From contig NZ_JAFBGA010000007.1 in the NCBI RefSeq assembly GCF_016909575.1, positions 248,001 to 312,000 of the forward strand: 64,000 nucleotides of DNA, read 5' to 3'. Each line of letters starts with the position of its first letter. Position 1 is the stretch's first letter. Below are positions 9,094-16,995 of this stretch, piece by piece. Under the pieces are notes generated by a model. The model did not search any database, was not told the origin of the DNA, and saw nothing but the letters and a program-made list of their open reading frames with translations. Made by a program: the position numbers and the translations under genes. Source of the stretch: Streptomyces sp. HB132 (GTDB lineage: Bacteria > Actinomycetota > Actinomycetes > Streptomycetales > Streptomycetaceae).

Positions 9094-9777
9094 TCATTCC
9101 GCGCTCCCTGCTGCGTGCCACGCCCCCTGCGCGCGGTCGTGGCCGTCACGGTCGCGGAGGTCGAGACGTATGTCGACGACACCCTCCACCGCACGGACGG
9201 CACGGGCGATCAGCGGGACCAGCGAACGATCGGACAGGGTTCCGCCCAGGACGACCACGCCGTCGGACACCTGTACGCCCATGCCGGCGGCAGCCTCGAT
9301 CCCGCCCAGCACGCCGAGTGCCTCCGAGGCGATGTCCTCGTCGGACCGCAGGAAGACCTTCAGCAGATCACCCCGGCTGACGACTCCTTGCAACAGCCCG
9401 CTGCCGTCCACCACGGGCAGGCGCTTCACATGCCGCCGTGCCATGATCCTGGCCGCCTCCGCTATGGTCGCGTCCGCGTGCACCGTGACGGCCGGGCTGG
9501 ACATGAGCTGTTCCGCGTAGAGGGCGTCGGCCTTGCCGACGTCCATGGGGGGAGGGTCACCGGGCGCGGAGGTCGCGGCAGGACGGTTCTCCTCCTTGGG
9601 CAGGAGATCGGCCTCCGACACCACACCTATGACCCGCCCCTCGCCGACGAGAACCGGCAAGGCGCTCACCTTCCACTCGTCCATCAGTTCGACGATGTCC
9701 TTGTACGAGGCCCGGCTCCCGACGGCGACGGCGGTGTGTGTCATGAGGTCGCTCACGGTGTGAGGCGAAACAGTCAT
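9094..9777 (-). CDS. CBS-pair protein with C-terminal BON domain (paralogue)
   Basis: A 227-residue paralogue of 4055-4720: TVSDLMTHTAVAVGSRASYK, then VSALPVLVGEGRVIGVVSEA, a second CBS (VKRLPVVDGSGLLQGVVSRG) and a BON domain from about residue 155 (VQVSDGVVVLGGTLSDRS). GTG at 9780 and ATG at 9777 are adjacent; ATG is favoured because GGGGAG lies 6 nt before it. A 22-bp inverted repeat sits just upstream. Confidence 0.92.
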   Translation of the reverse strand: MTVSPHTVSDLMTHTAVAVGSRASYKDIVELMDEWKVSALPVLVGEGRVIGVVSEADLLPKEENRPAATSAPGDPPPMDVGKADALYAEQLMSSPAVTVHADATIAEAARIMARRHVKRLPVVDGSGLLQGVVSRGDLLKVFLRSDEDIASEALGVLGGIEAAAGMGVQVSDGVVVLGGTLSDRSLVPLIARAVRAVEGVVDIRLDLRDRDGHDRAQGAWHAAGSAE

Positions 9778-9798
9778 CACAGGCTCCCCTGATAGGGC

Positions 9799-9820
9799 AC
9801 GCGGGGTCCGGTCCCCGCGT
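9799..9820 (-). promoter_or_regulatory. Inverted repeat upstream of CBS gene, possible operator
   Basis: Arms ACGCGGGG and CCCCGCGT (8 bp, perfect) flank a 6-nt spacer, about 22 nt before the CBS start. On the minus strand the centre reads GGGACCGGACCC, loosely like the GGGAC...CCC pattern of DosR-type boxes. Assignment to the local regulator is a guess. Confidence 0.4.
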
Positions 9821-9843
9821 CGTCCGGATCGACCGGCCGTGGT

Positions 9844-10428
9844 TCAGGCACGTCGACTCCACTGCGGTTCCACCCTGCTCCACTCGGTCTCCCAGCCGGC
9901 TGCGCGCCGCCTGTTGCACACGCCGCGTACGCCCAGCCCCGCCAGGACCCCGACACCCGCGACGACGGCCGCGCTGCCCGCTCCCTCCGCCAGCGCCCCG
10001 GTCCACACGTCACCGTTTCCGGACGGGGCGGAGGTGATGTGACCTCGACGGTCCAGCCAGAGGCTCGTGTGCTCCCCGCGCTGGGTGCCCACGGGCACCG
10101 GCGCATTTTCCGTGACGGGTGCGCCGGAGGCGTCGGTCCAGCGGACCGGCACCGGCACGCGCTCGGTGCGGCCCGACTCGTCCGCCCAGGGAGAGGGGCG
10201 GGTGGCGTCCCTCAGGACCAGGGCACGTTCGAGATGACGGTCGGCCCGCTGTTCCGAAGCCACCGACCGTTCGTGGTCGTAGGCCGCCCAGCCCTGTGCC
10301 ACGCCGATCAGCGAGGCGCAGCCGACGACCACGGCGCACAGGACCAGCAGCAGCCTCGCTTCGAGGACGTCGATCCGCCGACGGAGCGGGTGAGCGTTCC
10401 ACCCCCGCTTCCAGATCGCTGAGGACAT
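9844..10428 (-). CDS. Rv1733c-family membrane protein
   Basis: About 194 residues with two membrane segments: one near residues 25-48 (LLLVLCAVVVGCASLIGVAQ) and one near 150-172 (AAVVAGVGVLAGLGV). The loop between them is predicted to be external and contains VPVPVRWTDASGAP, typical of the Rv1733c family. Rv1733c is a DosR-regulon membrane protein of unknown function. The start at 10428 gives a short cytosolic Arg-rich N-terminus; the ribosome site is weak (GGAAAG, 11 nt away). Divergent from the dehydrogenase at 10770. Confidence 0.8.
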   Translation of the reverse strand: MSSAIWKRGWNAHPLRRRIDVLEARLLLVLCAVVVGCASLIGVAQGWAAYDHERSVASEQRADRHLERALVLRDATRPSPWADESGRTERVPVPVRWTDASGAPVTENAPVPVGTQRGEHTSLWLDRRGHITSAPSGNGDVWTGALAEGAGSAAVVAGVGVLAGLGVRGVCNRRRAAGWETEWSRVEPQWSRRA

Positions 10429-10647
10429 GGCGTCACAGTCTTTCCGGTGATGCTCCGGTCTCCGCGGCCGCGACAAGCGCCCTTCCGAGATGCCGTTGCC
10501 GTCACAGATGCCTTGGTCGACGGTCTCTCCCGAGTCTGCGCGCGGCGACGGAGACGCTGAAGGGCCGTCCGACGCACGGCGGAGGGCCGACCGGCCCCAC
10601 CTCTCCGCCGCGGCAGTGACAGCACCGGGCCGCCCCCTGACGGGAGG

Positions 10648-10662
10648 GGGCCCGAACGACCC
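10648..10662 (-). promoter_or_regulatory. Candidate DosR/OsdR-type box, divergent region
   Basis: On the minus strand the site reads GGGTCGTTCGGGCCC, sharing most positions with the mycobacterial DosR core GGGACTTTNGGCCC. It lies in the 341-bp divergent region between the Rv1733c-like gene and the dehydrogenase. Pattern match by eye only. Confidence 0.3.
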
Positions 10663-10731
10663 GGCGGGTTGCCCCGTCCGTCTCTCGCACGATGCGCACG
10701 ACGCACCGAGACTGGAAGAGGGATCCGCTGC

Positions 10732-10745
10732 GGCACTTTCGGCCG
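10732..10745 (+). promoter_or_regulatory. Candidate DosR/OsdR-type box before the dehydrogenase
   Basis: GGCACTTTCGGCCG differs from the DosR core GGGACTTTNGGCCC at only two of thirteen fixed positions. It ends 25 nt before the GTG start of the dehydrogenase, a plausible activator position only if the transcript leader is very short. Confidence 0.45.
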
Positions 10746-10769
10746 ACGAGGTTTGCAGAGGTGATTGCG

Positions 10770-11801
10770 GTGCACGCGTTCGTCTATCACGGCCCTGGCC
10801 AGGGGCTCTGGGAGTCCGTCGACGATCCGGCGATCGAGCAGCCGACCGATGCACTTGTGCGGGTCGAAGCCACCACCGTGTGCACGGGTGACCTGCTCAC
10901 GCTCCGCGAAGGCGCAGCCGATGTGAAGCCGGGCACGGTCCTGGGGCACGAAGCCGTCGGCGAGATCGTGGAGGTCGGACCCGAAGTGCACGCCGTGGCC
11001 CCGGGTGACGAGGTGATCGTGTCCTCCATCTCCGCCTGTGGTCACTGCGTGAGGTGCAACGAAGGAGCGTACGGTCAGTGCGCGTACGGGGGAGGGTGGC
11101 TCCTGGGCCACGAAGTGAACGGCACCCAGGCGGAGTTCGTCCGCGTTCCCTTTGCCGACCATTCCACGCACAAGCTGCCGTACACCCTGGACAGGAGTAC
11201 CGCCGTGCTGTTCTCCGAGGTCCTGCCCGCGGCTTTCGAACTCGGGGTGCGCAACGGAGAAGTCGGCCCCGGTGCGGTGGTCGCCGTGATCGGGGCAGGG
11301 CCCGTCGGGCTGGCAGCCCTGGTCATCGCGGGGATGTACACCCCCGCCAGGGCCGTCGTGGTGGACCTGTCGCCCCGTCGCCTGGACATCGCCGCCGGCC
11401 TGGGGGCCGACGCGGCGGAGCTCCCGGGGAAACTGATCGCGGAGCTGGCGGAGGGCCCCGGGGCCGATGTGGTCATCGAGGCGGCGGGAAGTCCCGACAG
11501 TTTCAACCTGTGCACCCGAGCCGTGCGTTCGGGTGGTCACATCGCCAACATCGGTATGCACGGCGCCTCGGTGACCCTGCATCTCGAAGAACTGTGGCGC
11601 AAGAACGTCACGATCAGTATCGGCCAGGTCGACACGTCGTCCACGCACTGGCTGCTCAAGGCGCTCGCGCCCAAGCACCTGGACTCCCTGTCACGGCTCA
11701 TCACCCGGAGACTCGACCTCGCCGAGGCCGGTCGCGCCTACGAGATCCTCTCCACCGCCGTCGAGGACGGCGCGCTGAAGACGGTCCTGCTGCCCGCGTA
11801 G
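10770..11801 (+). CDS. Zinc-dependent alcohol dehydrogenase
   Basis: A 343-residue medium-chain dehydrogenase. Catalytic zinc ligands: C38 (TTVCTGDLL) and H60-E61 (LGHEAVG). Structural zinc: C90, C93, C96 and C104 in ACGHCVRCNEGAYGQC. The NAD(P) Rossmann motif is VIGAGPVGLAAL. GTG at 10770 has AGAGGTGAT just upstream; an earlier in-frame ATG gives a non-homologous extension. It ends in a strong hairpin at 11803. The fragment at 1-288 is its paralogue, so the island is bounded by two copies of this enzyme type. The substrate is unknown. Confidence 0.93.
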   Translation: MHAFVYHGPGQGLWESVDDPAIEQPTDALVRVEATTVCTGDLLTLREGAADVKPGTVLGHEAVGEIVEVGPEVHAVAPGDEVIVSSISACGHCVRCNEGAYGQCAYGGGWLLGHEVNGTQAEFVRVPFADHSTHKLPYTLDRSTAVLFSEVLPAAFELGVRNGEVGPGAVVAVIGAGPVGLAALVIAGMYTPARAVVVDLSPRRLDIAAGLGADAAELPGKLIAELAEGPGADVVIEAAGSPDSFNLCTRAVRSGGHIANIGMHGASVTLHLEELWRKNVTISIGQVDTSSTHWLLKALAPKHLDSLSRLITRRLDLAEAGRAYEILSTAVEDGALKTVLLPA

Positions 11802-11802
11802 T

Positions 11803-11828
11803 CCGCCCGGCGGCCGACCGCCGGGCGG
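11803..11828 (+). terminator. Strong hairpin terminator after dehydrogenase
   Basis: Perfect 11-bp stem, CCGCCCGGCGG with CCGCCGGGCGG, around a CCGA tetraloop, starting two bases after the stop codon. This probably marks the right edge of the stress island. Confidence 0.75.
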
Positions 11829-12116
11829 CGCGCGAGCGCCGGGCCGGCGGCGACGGCGGTGCACCCGCCGAGGCCGATGACCTGGGCGGCCACGTGGTCG
11901 CCGTCCGCGCGGACCATGACGTCACCGGCCGTCGGCTGGGACGCTCCACGCCGTGGTCGAGCCCGGATTCCGGCGCCGAGGGTGCGGGGCCTTCCGACCC
12001 GCGCGGTGCGGGCACACGGCACGTTGTCGCCCTTCGCGCTTCACGCCTCGCCCAGCCGATTCGGGCAGCGCCACCGCGCAGGGAGCGGCCGAGGTGGTCG
12101 ACCCCAGCCTGGAATA
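11829..12116. other. Intergenic stretch without a convincing gene
   Basis: Open frames exist on both strands, but none has a ribosome site, a recognisable family or conserved-looking composition. The stretch leads into the paired operators at 12117 and 12152. Confidence 0.5.
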
Positions 12117-12165
12117 TACCCCCGGGGGTACAAATGTTACGGTGATTTGAATACCCCCGGGGGTA
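12117..12165 (+). promoter_or_regulatory. Two identical CsoR/CstR-type operators
   Basis: TACCCCCGGGGGTA, a perfect 14-bp palindrome, occurs at 12117-12130 and again at 12152-12165, 35 bp apart start to start. The AT-rich stretch between them is unusual here and probably holds the promoter. This ATACCCC-GGGGTAT type is the known operator shape of CsoR-family repressors. A CsoR-family gene with a related site in its own promoter lies 2.5 kb downstream. Confidence 0.85.
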
Positions 12166-12189
12166 ATTTTGAGCGTAAGGAGTATCGGC

Positions 12190-13554
12190 GTGTTCTTCAT
12201 CGACACCATCGAGCTGGAGGGCCTCGGTAACCGCAGCTACCTGGCAGGGGGCGAGCGGACGGCGGTCGCGGTGGACCCGCCCCGGGACATCGACAGCGTG
12301 CTGGGCGCCGCCGCCCGTCGGGGAGTGCGGATCTCCCATGTGGTGGAGACCCACATCCACAACGACTACGTGACGGGCGGCCCGGAGCTGGCGAGGATCA
12401 CCGGAGCCGCGTATCTGGTCCCGGCCGATGCCCGGGTCGCCTTCGCGAGGGTGGCTGTCGCCGACGGGGACGCCTTCGACGTCGACGCCGGTCTCACGCT
12501 CGCGGCCATGGCTACGCCCGGGCACACGCCGCACCACACCTCGTACGTGCTGCGGGACGGAGGGCGCCCGGTGGCGGCGTTCACCGGCGGATCGCTGCTG
12601 ATCGGCACCGTGGGACGCCCCGATCTGGTGGAGCCGCGGCTCACCGAGCACCTGGCCCGTGCCCAGCACGCCTCGGCCCGCCGCCTGGCGTCCGGGCTGC
12701 CGGACGACACCGCTGTGCTGCCCACGCACGGCTTCGGCAGCTTCTGCTCCTCCGCGCAGGCGGACGGTGACTCCACCACCATCGGCAGGGAGAAGTCCGC
12801 GAACGCTGCTCTCACCACGGACGTCGACACCTTCGTCACCGACCTGCTGGCCGGCCTGGAGGACGTGCCGGCGTACTACGCGTACATGGGCCCGGCCAAC
12901 GCGGGCGGACCCGCGCCCGTCGACCTGACACCCCCCGCCCTCGCGGACGCCGGGGAGATCGCGGGACGGCTCGCGGCGGGGGAGTGGGTCGTGGACCTGC
13001 GTAACCGGGTCGCCTTCGCCGAGGGGCACGTGGCGGGTTCCTTCAACTTCGAGGCGGACGGCAAGCTCGCCACCTATCTGGCCTGGATGATCCCGTGGGG
13101 CAAGCCGGTCACCCTGCTCGCGGAGTCCGCCGAACAACTGGCGGCCGCGCAGCGGGAACTGGTCCGGGTCGGTGTCGACCGTCCGGCCGCCGCCGCCACC
13201 GGCGGCCCCGAGGTCTGGCTGCGACAGGGGGAACGGCCGGCCTCCTTCGCGCGGTCCACGTTCGCGGGACTCGCGCAGGAGATCCCGAGGCCGAGTCCGA
13301 TCGTGGTGCTGGACGTGCGCCGCGACTCCGAACGGGCCGCCGGGTGGATCAAGGACTCGGTGCACGTTCCGGTCCACGAACTGCACGGCCGCCTCGACGA
13401 AATCCCCTCGGGCGCGGTGTGGGTGCACTGCGCGGGAGGCATGCGTGCCGGCATCGCGGCGTCCCTGCTCGACGCGGTGGGGCGGGACGTGGTCGCCGTC
13501 GACGACGGCTTCGACGCCGCGAAGAACGCGGGCCTCACCGTCGTCACCGCCTGA
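12190..13554 (+). CDS. MBL-fold persulfide dioxygenase/rhodanese fusion (CstB-like)
   Basis: A 454-residue fusion. Residues about 1-240 are a metallo-beta-lactamase fold of the persulfide-dioxygenase type (ETHIHNDYVTGG, TPGHTPHHTSY, LPTHGFGSF). Two rhodanese domains follow. The first (about 255-355) lacks the active cysteine (LLAES instead). The second (about 365-454) keeps C414 in VWVHCAGGMRAG. Such CstB-like proteins oxidise or transfer sulfane sulfur from low-molecular-weight persulfides. GTG at 12190 has AAGGAG 7 nt upstream. First gene of a CstR-type operon. Confidence 0.9.
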   Translation: MFFIDTIELEGLGNRSYLAGGERTAVAVDPPRDIDSVLGAAARRGVRISHVVETHIHNDYVTGGPELARITGAAYLVPADARVAFARVAVADGDAFDVDAGLTLAAMATPGHTPHHTSYVLRDGGRPVAAFTGGSLLIGTVGRPDLVEPRLTEHLARAQHASARRLASGLPDDTAVLPTHGFGSFCSSAQADGDSTTIGREKSANAALTTDVDTFVTDLLAGLEDVPAYYAYMGPANAGGPAPVDLTPPALADAGEIAGRLAAGEWVVDLRNRVAFAEGHVAGSFNFEADGKLATYLAWMIPWGKPVTLLAESAEQLAAAQRELVRVGVDRPAAAATGGPEVWLRQGERPASFARSTFAGLAQEIPRPSPIVVLDVRRDSERAAGWIKDSVHVPVHELHGRLDEIPSGAVWVHCAGGMRAGIAASLLDAVGRDVVAVDDGFDAAKNAGLTVVTA

Positions 13555-13587
13555 GTTGGCGTACCCATGAGAAAGGAGACGGACGGG

Positions 13588-13953
13588 ATGTCCCTGTTCC
13601 GGAAGAACGGCACACGCCTCTCGGTCGACGAGGCCCGCAGCCGTACCGGTGGCGATCGGTGCGGCGAGGTCCTGCTGGACGTGCGGGAGGAGTCGGAGTG
13701 GAGGGCCGGCCACGCTCCGGGGGCGGTGCACGCCCCGCTGACCGGGCTGGTCGCCGGAGCAGCGCTTCCTCGGGTGGCGGGGCGCCGCGCGCTGGTGGTG
13801 ATCTGCCGCAGCGGGCACCGCTCGCAGCAGGCGGCGAAGCTCCTCGCGGGGCGGGGTGCGGACGCCGTGGACGTCGAGGGCGGCATGAAGGCCTGGGCCG
13901 CCGCCGGGCACCCCGTCGTCGACGAGCGCGGGAACTGCGGCTCGATAGTGTGA
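13588..13953 (+). CDS. Single-domain rhodanese
   Basis: A 121-residue rhodanese with LLDVREESEWRAGHAPGAVH and the active loop CRSGHRSQ, giving catalytic C73. It carries sulfane sulfur, probably in series with the MBL-rhodanese protein. ATG at 13588 has AAGGAG upstream. Its stop overlaps the start of the permease gene. Confidence 0.92.
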   Translation: MSLFRKNGTRLSVDEARSRTGGDRCGEVLLDVREESEWRAGHAPGAVHAPLTGLVAGAALPRVAGRRALVVICRSGHRSQQAAKLLAGRGADAVDVEGGMKAWAAAGHPVVDERGNCGSIV

Positions 13954-14693
13954 GCACCCTGATCCTCGCGCTCTTCGCCGGAGCCGTCATCGGTCTCGCC
14001 CTCGGGGCGCTCGGCGGTGGTGGAAGCGTCCTGGCCGTTCCGGCCCTGATCTACCTGCTCGACTTCTCGACGGCGTCAGCCGCCTCCGCGAGCCTGATCA
14101 TCATCACGGCCACCTCGGCCACCGCCCTCTACGCCCATGCCCGCGACGGGAGCGTGGCGTGGAGGACGGGAGCGCTGTTCGCCGCGTCCGGCGTCGTTCC
14201 GGCGTTCCTCGCCGGCGCCGTCTCCGGCCGCGTCCCCGAAACCGCGCTCACCGCGGCGTTCGCGACGGTCGCCGCCCTCGCGGCACTGCGGATGCTGAGG
14301 CCGTCCGGCAACGAGCCACCGGAGAGGACCGCGCCGGTCAAGGCGGCCGGTACGGGGGCAGGGCTCGGTGCGGTGACGGGCTTCCTCGGTGTGGGCGGGG
14401 GCTTCCTCGCCGTGCCCGCCCTCGTGGGCGTCCTCGGGCTGCGCATGAGGCAGGCGGTGGGCACCAGCCTGCTCGTCATCACGGTCAACTCCCTCGCCGC
14501 TCTCACCGCGAGGGCGGGAACCGGCGGCGACCTCCGCTGGGAGGTCGTCGCACCCTTCGCCGGCGCCGCGATCCTCGGTGCCTGGGACGGCAAACGGCTC
14601 GCCGCCAGGATCACCGGCACGGCTCTGCAGCGGATCTTCGCCTGTGTACTGCTGGCGGTGGCGGCCCTCATGCTCGTCGACGTGCTCGTCTGA
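13950..14693 (+). CDS. TauE/SafE-family sulfite/sulfur-compound permease
   Basis: A 247-residue integral membrane protein with about eight hydrophobic segments in two similar halves. Each half has a glycine-rich signature (LGALGGGGSVLAVPAL near residue 20 and TGFLGVGGGFLAVPALVG near 145), typical of TauE/SafE/DUF81 permeases. It starts at a GTG overlapping the rhodanese stop. In cst-type operons this permease is thought to export sulfite or other sulfur oxyanions made by persulfide oxidation (inference from context). Confidence 0.9.
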   Translation: MSTLILALFAGAVIGLALGALGGGGSVLAVPALIYLLDFSTASAASASLIIITATSATALYAHARDGSVAWRTGALFAASGVVPAFLAGAVSGRVPETALTAAFATVAALAALRMLRPSGNEPPERTAPVKAAGTGAGLGAVTGFLGVGGGFLAVPALVGVLGLRMRQAVGTSLLVITVNSLAALTARAGTGGDLRWEVVAPFAGAAILGAWDGKRLAARITGTALQRIFACVLLAVAALMLVDVLV

Positions 14694-14713
14694 CCACGGA
14701 GGCCGCCCGGACC

Positions 14714-15004
14714 TCAGGCGAGGGAGAGGAACAGCTTCTCCAGCCGGGCGCGCATCTCGTCCCGGTCCTCCTCGGAGCGGAGGCCCTCCTCGACGCCGGT
14801 CAGGCACTGCTGCAGCCCGGTGGCGATGATCGCGAACCCGGCCCTGTCGAGCGCGCGGGAAGCGGCCGCCAGCTGGGTGACGACCTCTTCGCAGTCCCGA
14901 CCCTCCTCGATCATCCGGATCACCCCGGAGATCTGACCCTGGGCCCTGCGCAGTCGGTTGAGGACCGACTTCAGTTCGGCTCCCGCCAGGTCAAGCTCCA
15001 CCAC
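14714..15004 (-). CDS. cstR: CsoR-family repressor, CstR-like persulfide sensor
   Basis: A 96-residue all-helical DUF156/CsoR protein (LNRLRRAQGQISGVIRMIEE). The two family cysteines are present, C38 and C67. The Cu ligand His four residues before the second Cys is replaced by Gly63, and the protein has no histidine at all. That excludes the Cys-His-Cys copper site of CsoR and fits CstR, which forms di- or trisulfide bridges between the two Cys on persulfide exposure. It is convergent with the persulfide operon, with its own operator at 15022. Confidence 0.85.
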   Translation of the reverse strand: MVELDLAGAELKSVLNRLRRAQGQISGVIRMIEEGRDCEEVVTQLAAASRALDRAGFAIIATGLQQCLTGVEEGLRSEEDRDEMRARLEKLFLSLA

Positions 15005-15021
15005 GACAACTCCTCATGAAA

Positions 15022-15035
15022 TACCCCCAGGGGTA
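15022..15035 (-). promoter_or_regulatory. CsoR/CstR-type operator, autoregulatory
   Basis: TACCCCCAGGGGTA, one mismatch from the perfect palindrome at 12117, lies 17 bp before the repressor start codon. This position implies autorepression. Confidence 0.8.
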
Positions 15036-15055
15036 ATGTACTCCCCATTCGGGGC

Positions 15056-15214
15056 ATGGTCGAGGACAAGGATGGCACCTGCCATGACCACCCCGCCGGG
15101 ACGTTCGTCCTGAGCGGACTCCTCCTCGGTCTCCTCGTCCACCCCGCGGTCCGGACACTGCCCCCGGGCGCCGCCGCCGGACCGGTCCCCTCCGCCGCTC
15201 CGCCCGCACCGTAG
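15056..15214 (+). CDS. Possible small membrane protein (52 aa), doubtful
   Basis: ATG at 15056 opens a 52-codon frame, divergent from the repressor and starting 20 bp beyond its operator. It has a polar N-terminus with Cys and His, one hydrophobic segment (TFVLSGLLLGLLVHP) and a Pro/Ala-rich tail. The ribosome site is poor. It matches no family I know. The rest of the gap (15215-15460) holds nothing I can support. Confidence 0.22.
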   Translation: MVEDKDGTCHDHPAGTFVLSGLLLGLLVHPAVRTLPPGAAAGPVPSAAPPAP

Positions 15215-15460
15215 CTGCGCCACGGCCGCCGGGCTCACCGGACTTCCCCACAACCGCCGCGCGCGGCCGAAGTGCAGGGCACACTGGCCGAACCGCGCGA
15301 TCGCCGGCACCTGGAACGCACCGTCTCGGAACTGCCGGACCCCACGCACGAGCCACGGACGCCGGCTCGGCGTACGTCGTCCACGCCCGCGCCGCGCGTC
15401 CGGCAGGCACGGCGCCCGGTCGCTCGGCGTCCCGGCCGGTCCGGTCGCGAATGCCGCCGG

Positions 15461-16042
15461 TCATCTCACGCGTGCCGTGCCGGGGCTCGCCGCGCTGATC
15501 CGCGTCCGGCCGACGACGCTGTACGGCTGCGCCGAGGCCTCCGCCTCGGTCAGTACGGCCGCGAGGGTGGGAAGCACCGCGGCAGGCTCGACGCCGGGGT
15601 GGAGCCAGATCCGTGTATGGACGTACAGACGTGTCCTGTGCGCACGGATGCCTACGCGGCACCGCGCGACTCCGTCCACCGCGGCAGTCCGCCGGGCCAG
15701 CGCGTCGCTCAGCGCGTCGACGTGCAGAAAGCCACCCGGTGTGGGCAGGCGCAGGCGGTGTGGACCAGTGCCGCCGCACTGGCTGACGAACCACCGGGCG
15801 AGGAGCAGCGACAACAGGGTGGTGGCGGCGACGACCGCGGGCGTCCACCAGGCGAAGGCCCTGAGACCCGAGAGGTACGCCCGGTCCACCAGCGGACTTT
15901 CGTACGGCACGTCGGGCCACCAGCCGGGCAGCCGGCCCGCGATGGACGCCTCGGTGCCGGCAAGCAGTGCACCACCCACCGCAAGTGCCAGGCCGACCGA
16001 GGCCAGTGTGATCCTGTTGACGGCCCGCCGTGACTGTTCCAT
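15461..16042 (-). CDS. amaP: Alkaline-shock membrane anchor AmaP-like protein
   Basis: A 193-residue protein with two membrane segments (about residues 12-32 and 65-85: VVAATTLLSLLLARWFV) and a C-terminal domain with an Asp23-like pattern (VARCRVGIRAHRTRLYVHTR). It matches the actinobacterial AmaP-type anchors that tether Asp23 proteins to the membrane. Last gene of the operon from 17739, with an ATGA overlap with the gene upstream. Confidence 0.78.
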   Translation of the reverse strand: MEQSRRAVNRITLASVGLALAVGGALLAGTEASIAGRLPGWWPDVPYESPLVDRAYLSGLRAFAWWTPAVVAATTLLSLLLARWFVSQCGGTGPHRLRLPTPGGFLHVDALSDALARRTAAVDGVARCRVGIRAHRTRLYVHTRIWLHPGVEPAAVLPTLAAVLTEAEASAQPYSVVGRTRISAASPGTARVR

Positions 16043-16995
16043 CAGGTCTCTCCTCGCGTCGGGGCCGGTTTCCGCGTGGTGCCGTCCACGGCGGTGTCCG
16101 CCGCCGGTGGTTGTTGCCAGGCCGGTTCGGGCCTGACGTCGACGCGCACACGCGGGGCGCGCCGCAGCAGGCAGCCGTCGACTGCCCGGCGGACAGCGGT
16201 GGTCGCTTCCCTGTGCGCGGTCGCGCGGTCACCGAAGGCGAGACCGGCCCTGACCGCGATACGGCGGCGACCGACCCGAACGTCCGCATGGCTGATGCCC
16301 GCGACGTCAGCCACCGCGTCACGGACCGCGGCGGCGAGCGCCGAGCGGTCGAGAGCCGCGCGCGGGCCGCCGGCTGTTGAAAGCGTCACGAGGCGACGGC
16401 GTCCGGGGGTGACCGCCACGACGATCAGCGCAAGGCCCAGCAGTGCGGCGGCGGCGCCGCCCAGGACCACGGGCATGCTGCCCGGACCGGAGGTGGACAG
16501 CCCGTCCAGGAGGCCGATGCGCCAGGCTGCGGCCGGCCGGTGTTCCAGGTGTACCCGGATGACGTCGACCGCCACCGCGCCGAAGGCCGCGGCGGCCCCC
16601 GCCGCGACCGCCGCCATCGGCAGCCGCCGCGACGACCACCATCGAAGGGGAGTCCGCCGGGCAGGCCCTCCCGCCGACGACGCGTCACGAGGCAGGGGAG
16701 CGTTCGCGACCAGGGAACGGGCGTGCACCCGCGTACGTGTGACGTCGAGCCCGGTCAGCTCCCGGGTGCGTGCGGTGACATGTTCCTGGACCCGGCGCAC
16801 CGTCCGCGCCACGGGCGCCGGATAAGGGACGGTGAGGCCGAGCGACACGTCCGTCCGGCGCCCGCGGACGACCGCCGAGACGCGCGTGGCCGCAACGCTC
16901 CTGCCCGGCAGGGCCTCGGTGACAGCGCGCCCGGCGATCTTCCGGACCACCTTGTCGGACACGGTGGTGGTTCCGCGCTGCGACGGGAAGCTCAT
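16042..16995 (-). CDS. Asp23/Gls24-DUF6286 membrane protein
   Basis: A 317-residue protein. An N-terminal Asp23/Gls24-like domain (about 8-100: VSDKVVRKIAGRAVTEAL, then VSLGLTVPYPAPV) is followed by two membrane helices (about 125-150 and 175-200) and a C-terminal DUF6286 domain (VADVAGISHADVRVGRRRIA). The Asp23 and DUF6286 parts resemble each other, suggesting duplication around a membrane hairpin. ATGA overlaps on both sides show tight coupling in the Asp23 operon. Confidence 0.8.
   Translation of the reverse strand: MSFPSQRGTTTVSDKVVRKIAGRAVTEALPGRSVAATRVSAVVRGRRTDVSLGLTVPYPAPVARTVRRVQEHVTARTRELTGLDVTRTRVHARSLVANAPLPRDASSAGGPARRTPLRWWSSRRLPMAAVAAGAAAAFGAVAVDVIRVHLEHRPAAAWRIGLLDGLSTSGPGSMPVVLGGAAAALLGLALIVVAVTPGRRRLVTLSTAGGPRAALDRSALAAAVRDAVADVAGISHADVRVGRRRIAVRAGLAFGDRATAHREATTAVRRAVDGCLLRRAPRVRVDVRPEPAWQQPPAADTAVDGTTRKPAPTRGET

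Noticed and set aside
11738..12022. Possible 94-residue minus-strand protein
   Set aside because: Overlaps the dehydrogenase end and the strong terminator; no ribosome site or family.
11701..13911. 736-codon minus-strand open frame
   Set aside because: It is antisense to the MBL-rhodanese operon, which has strong motifs, ribosome sites and operators.
14714..15004. Copper-sensing CsoR
   Set aside because: The copper His is absent, as are all other His, so persulfide sensing is the better call.
15014..15349. Possible 111-residue minus-strand protein before the repressor
   Set aside because: It runs through the operator and almost into the repressor start, with shadow-type composition.
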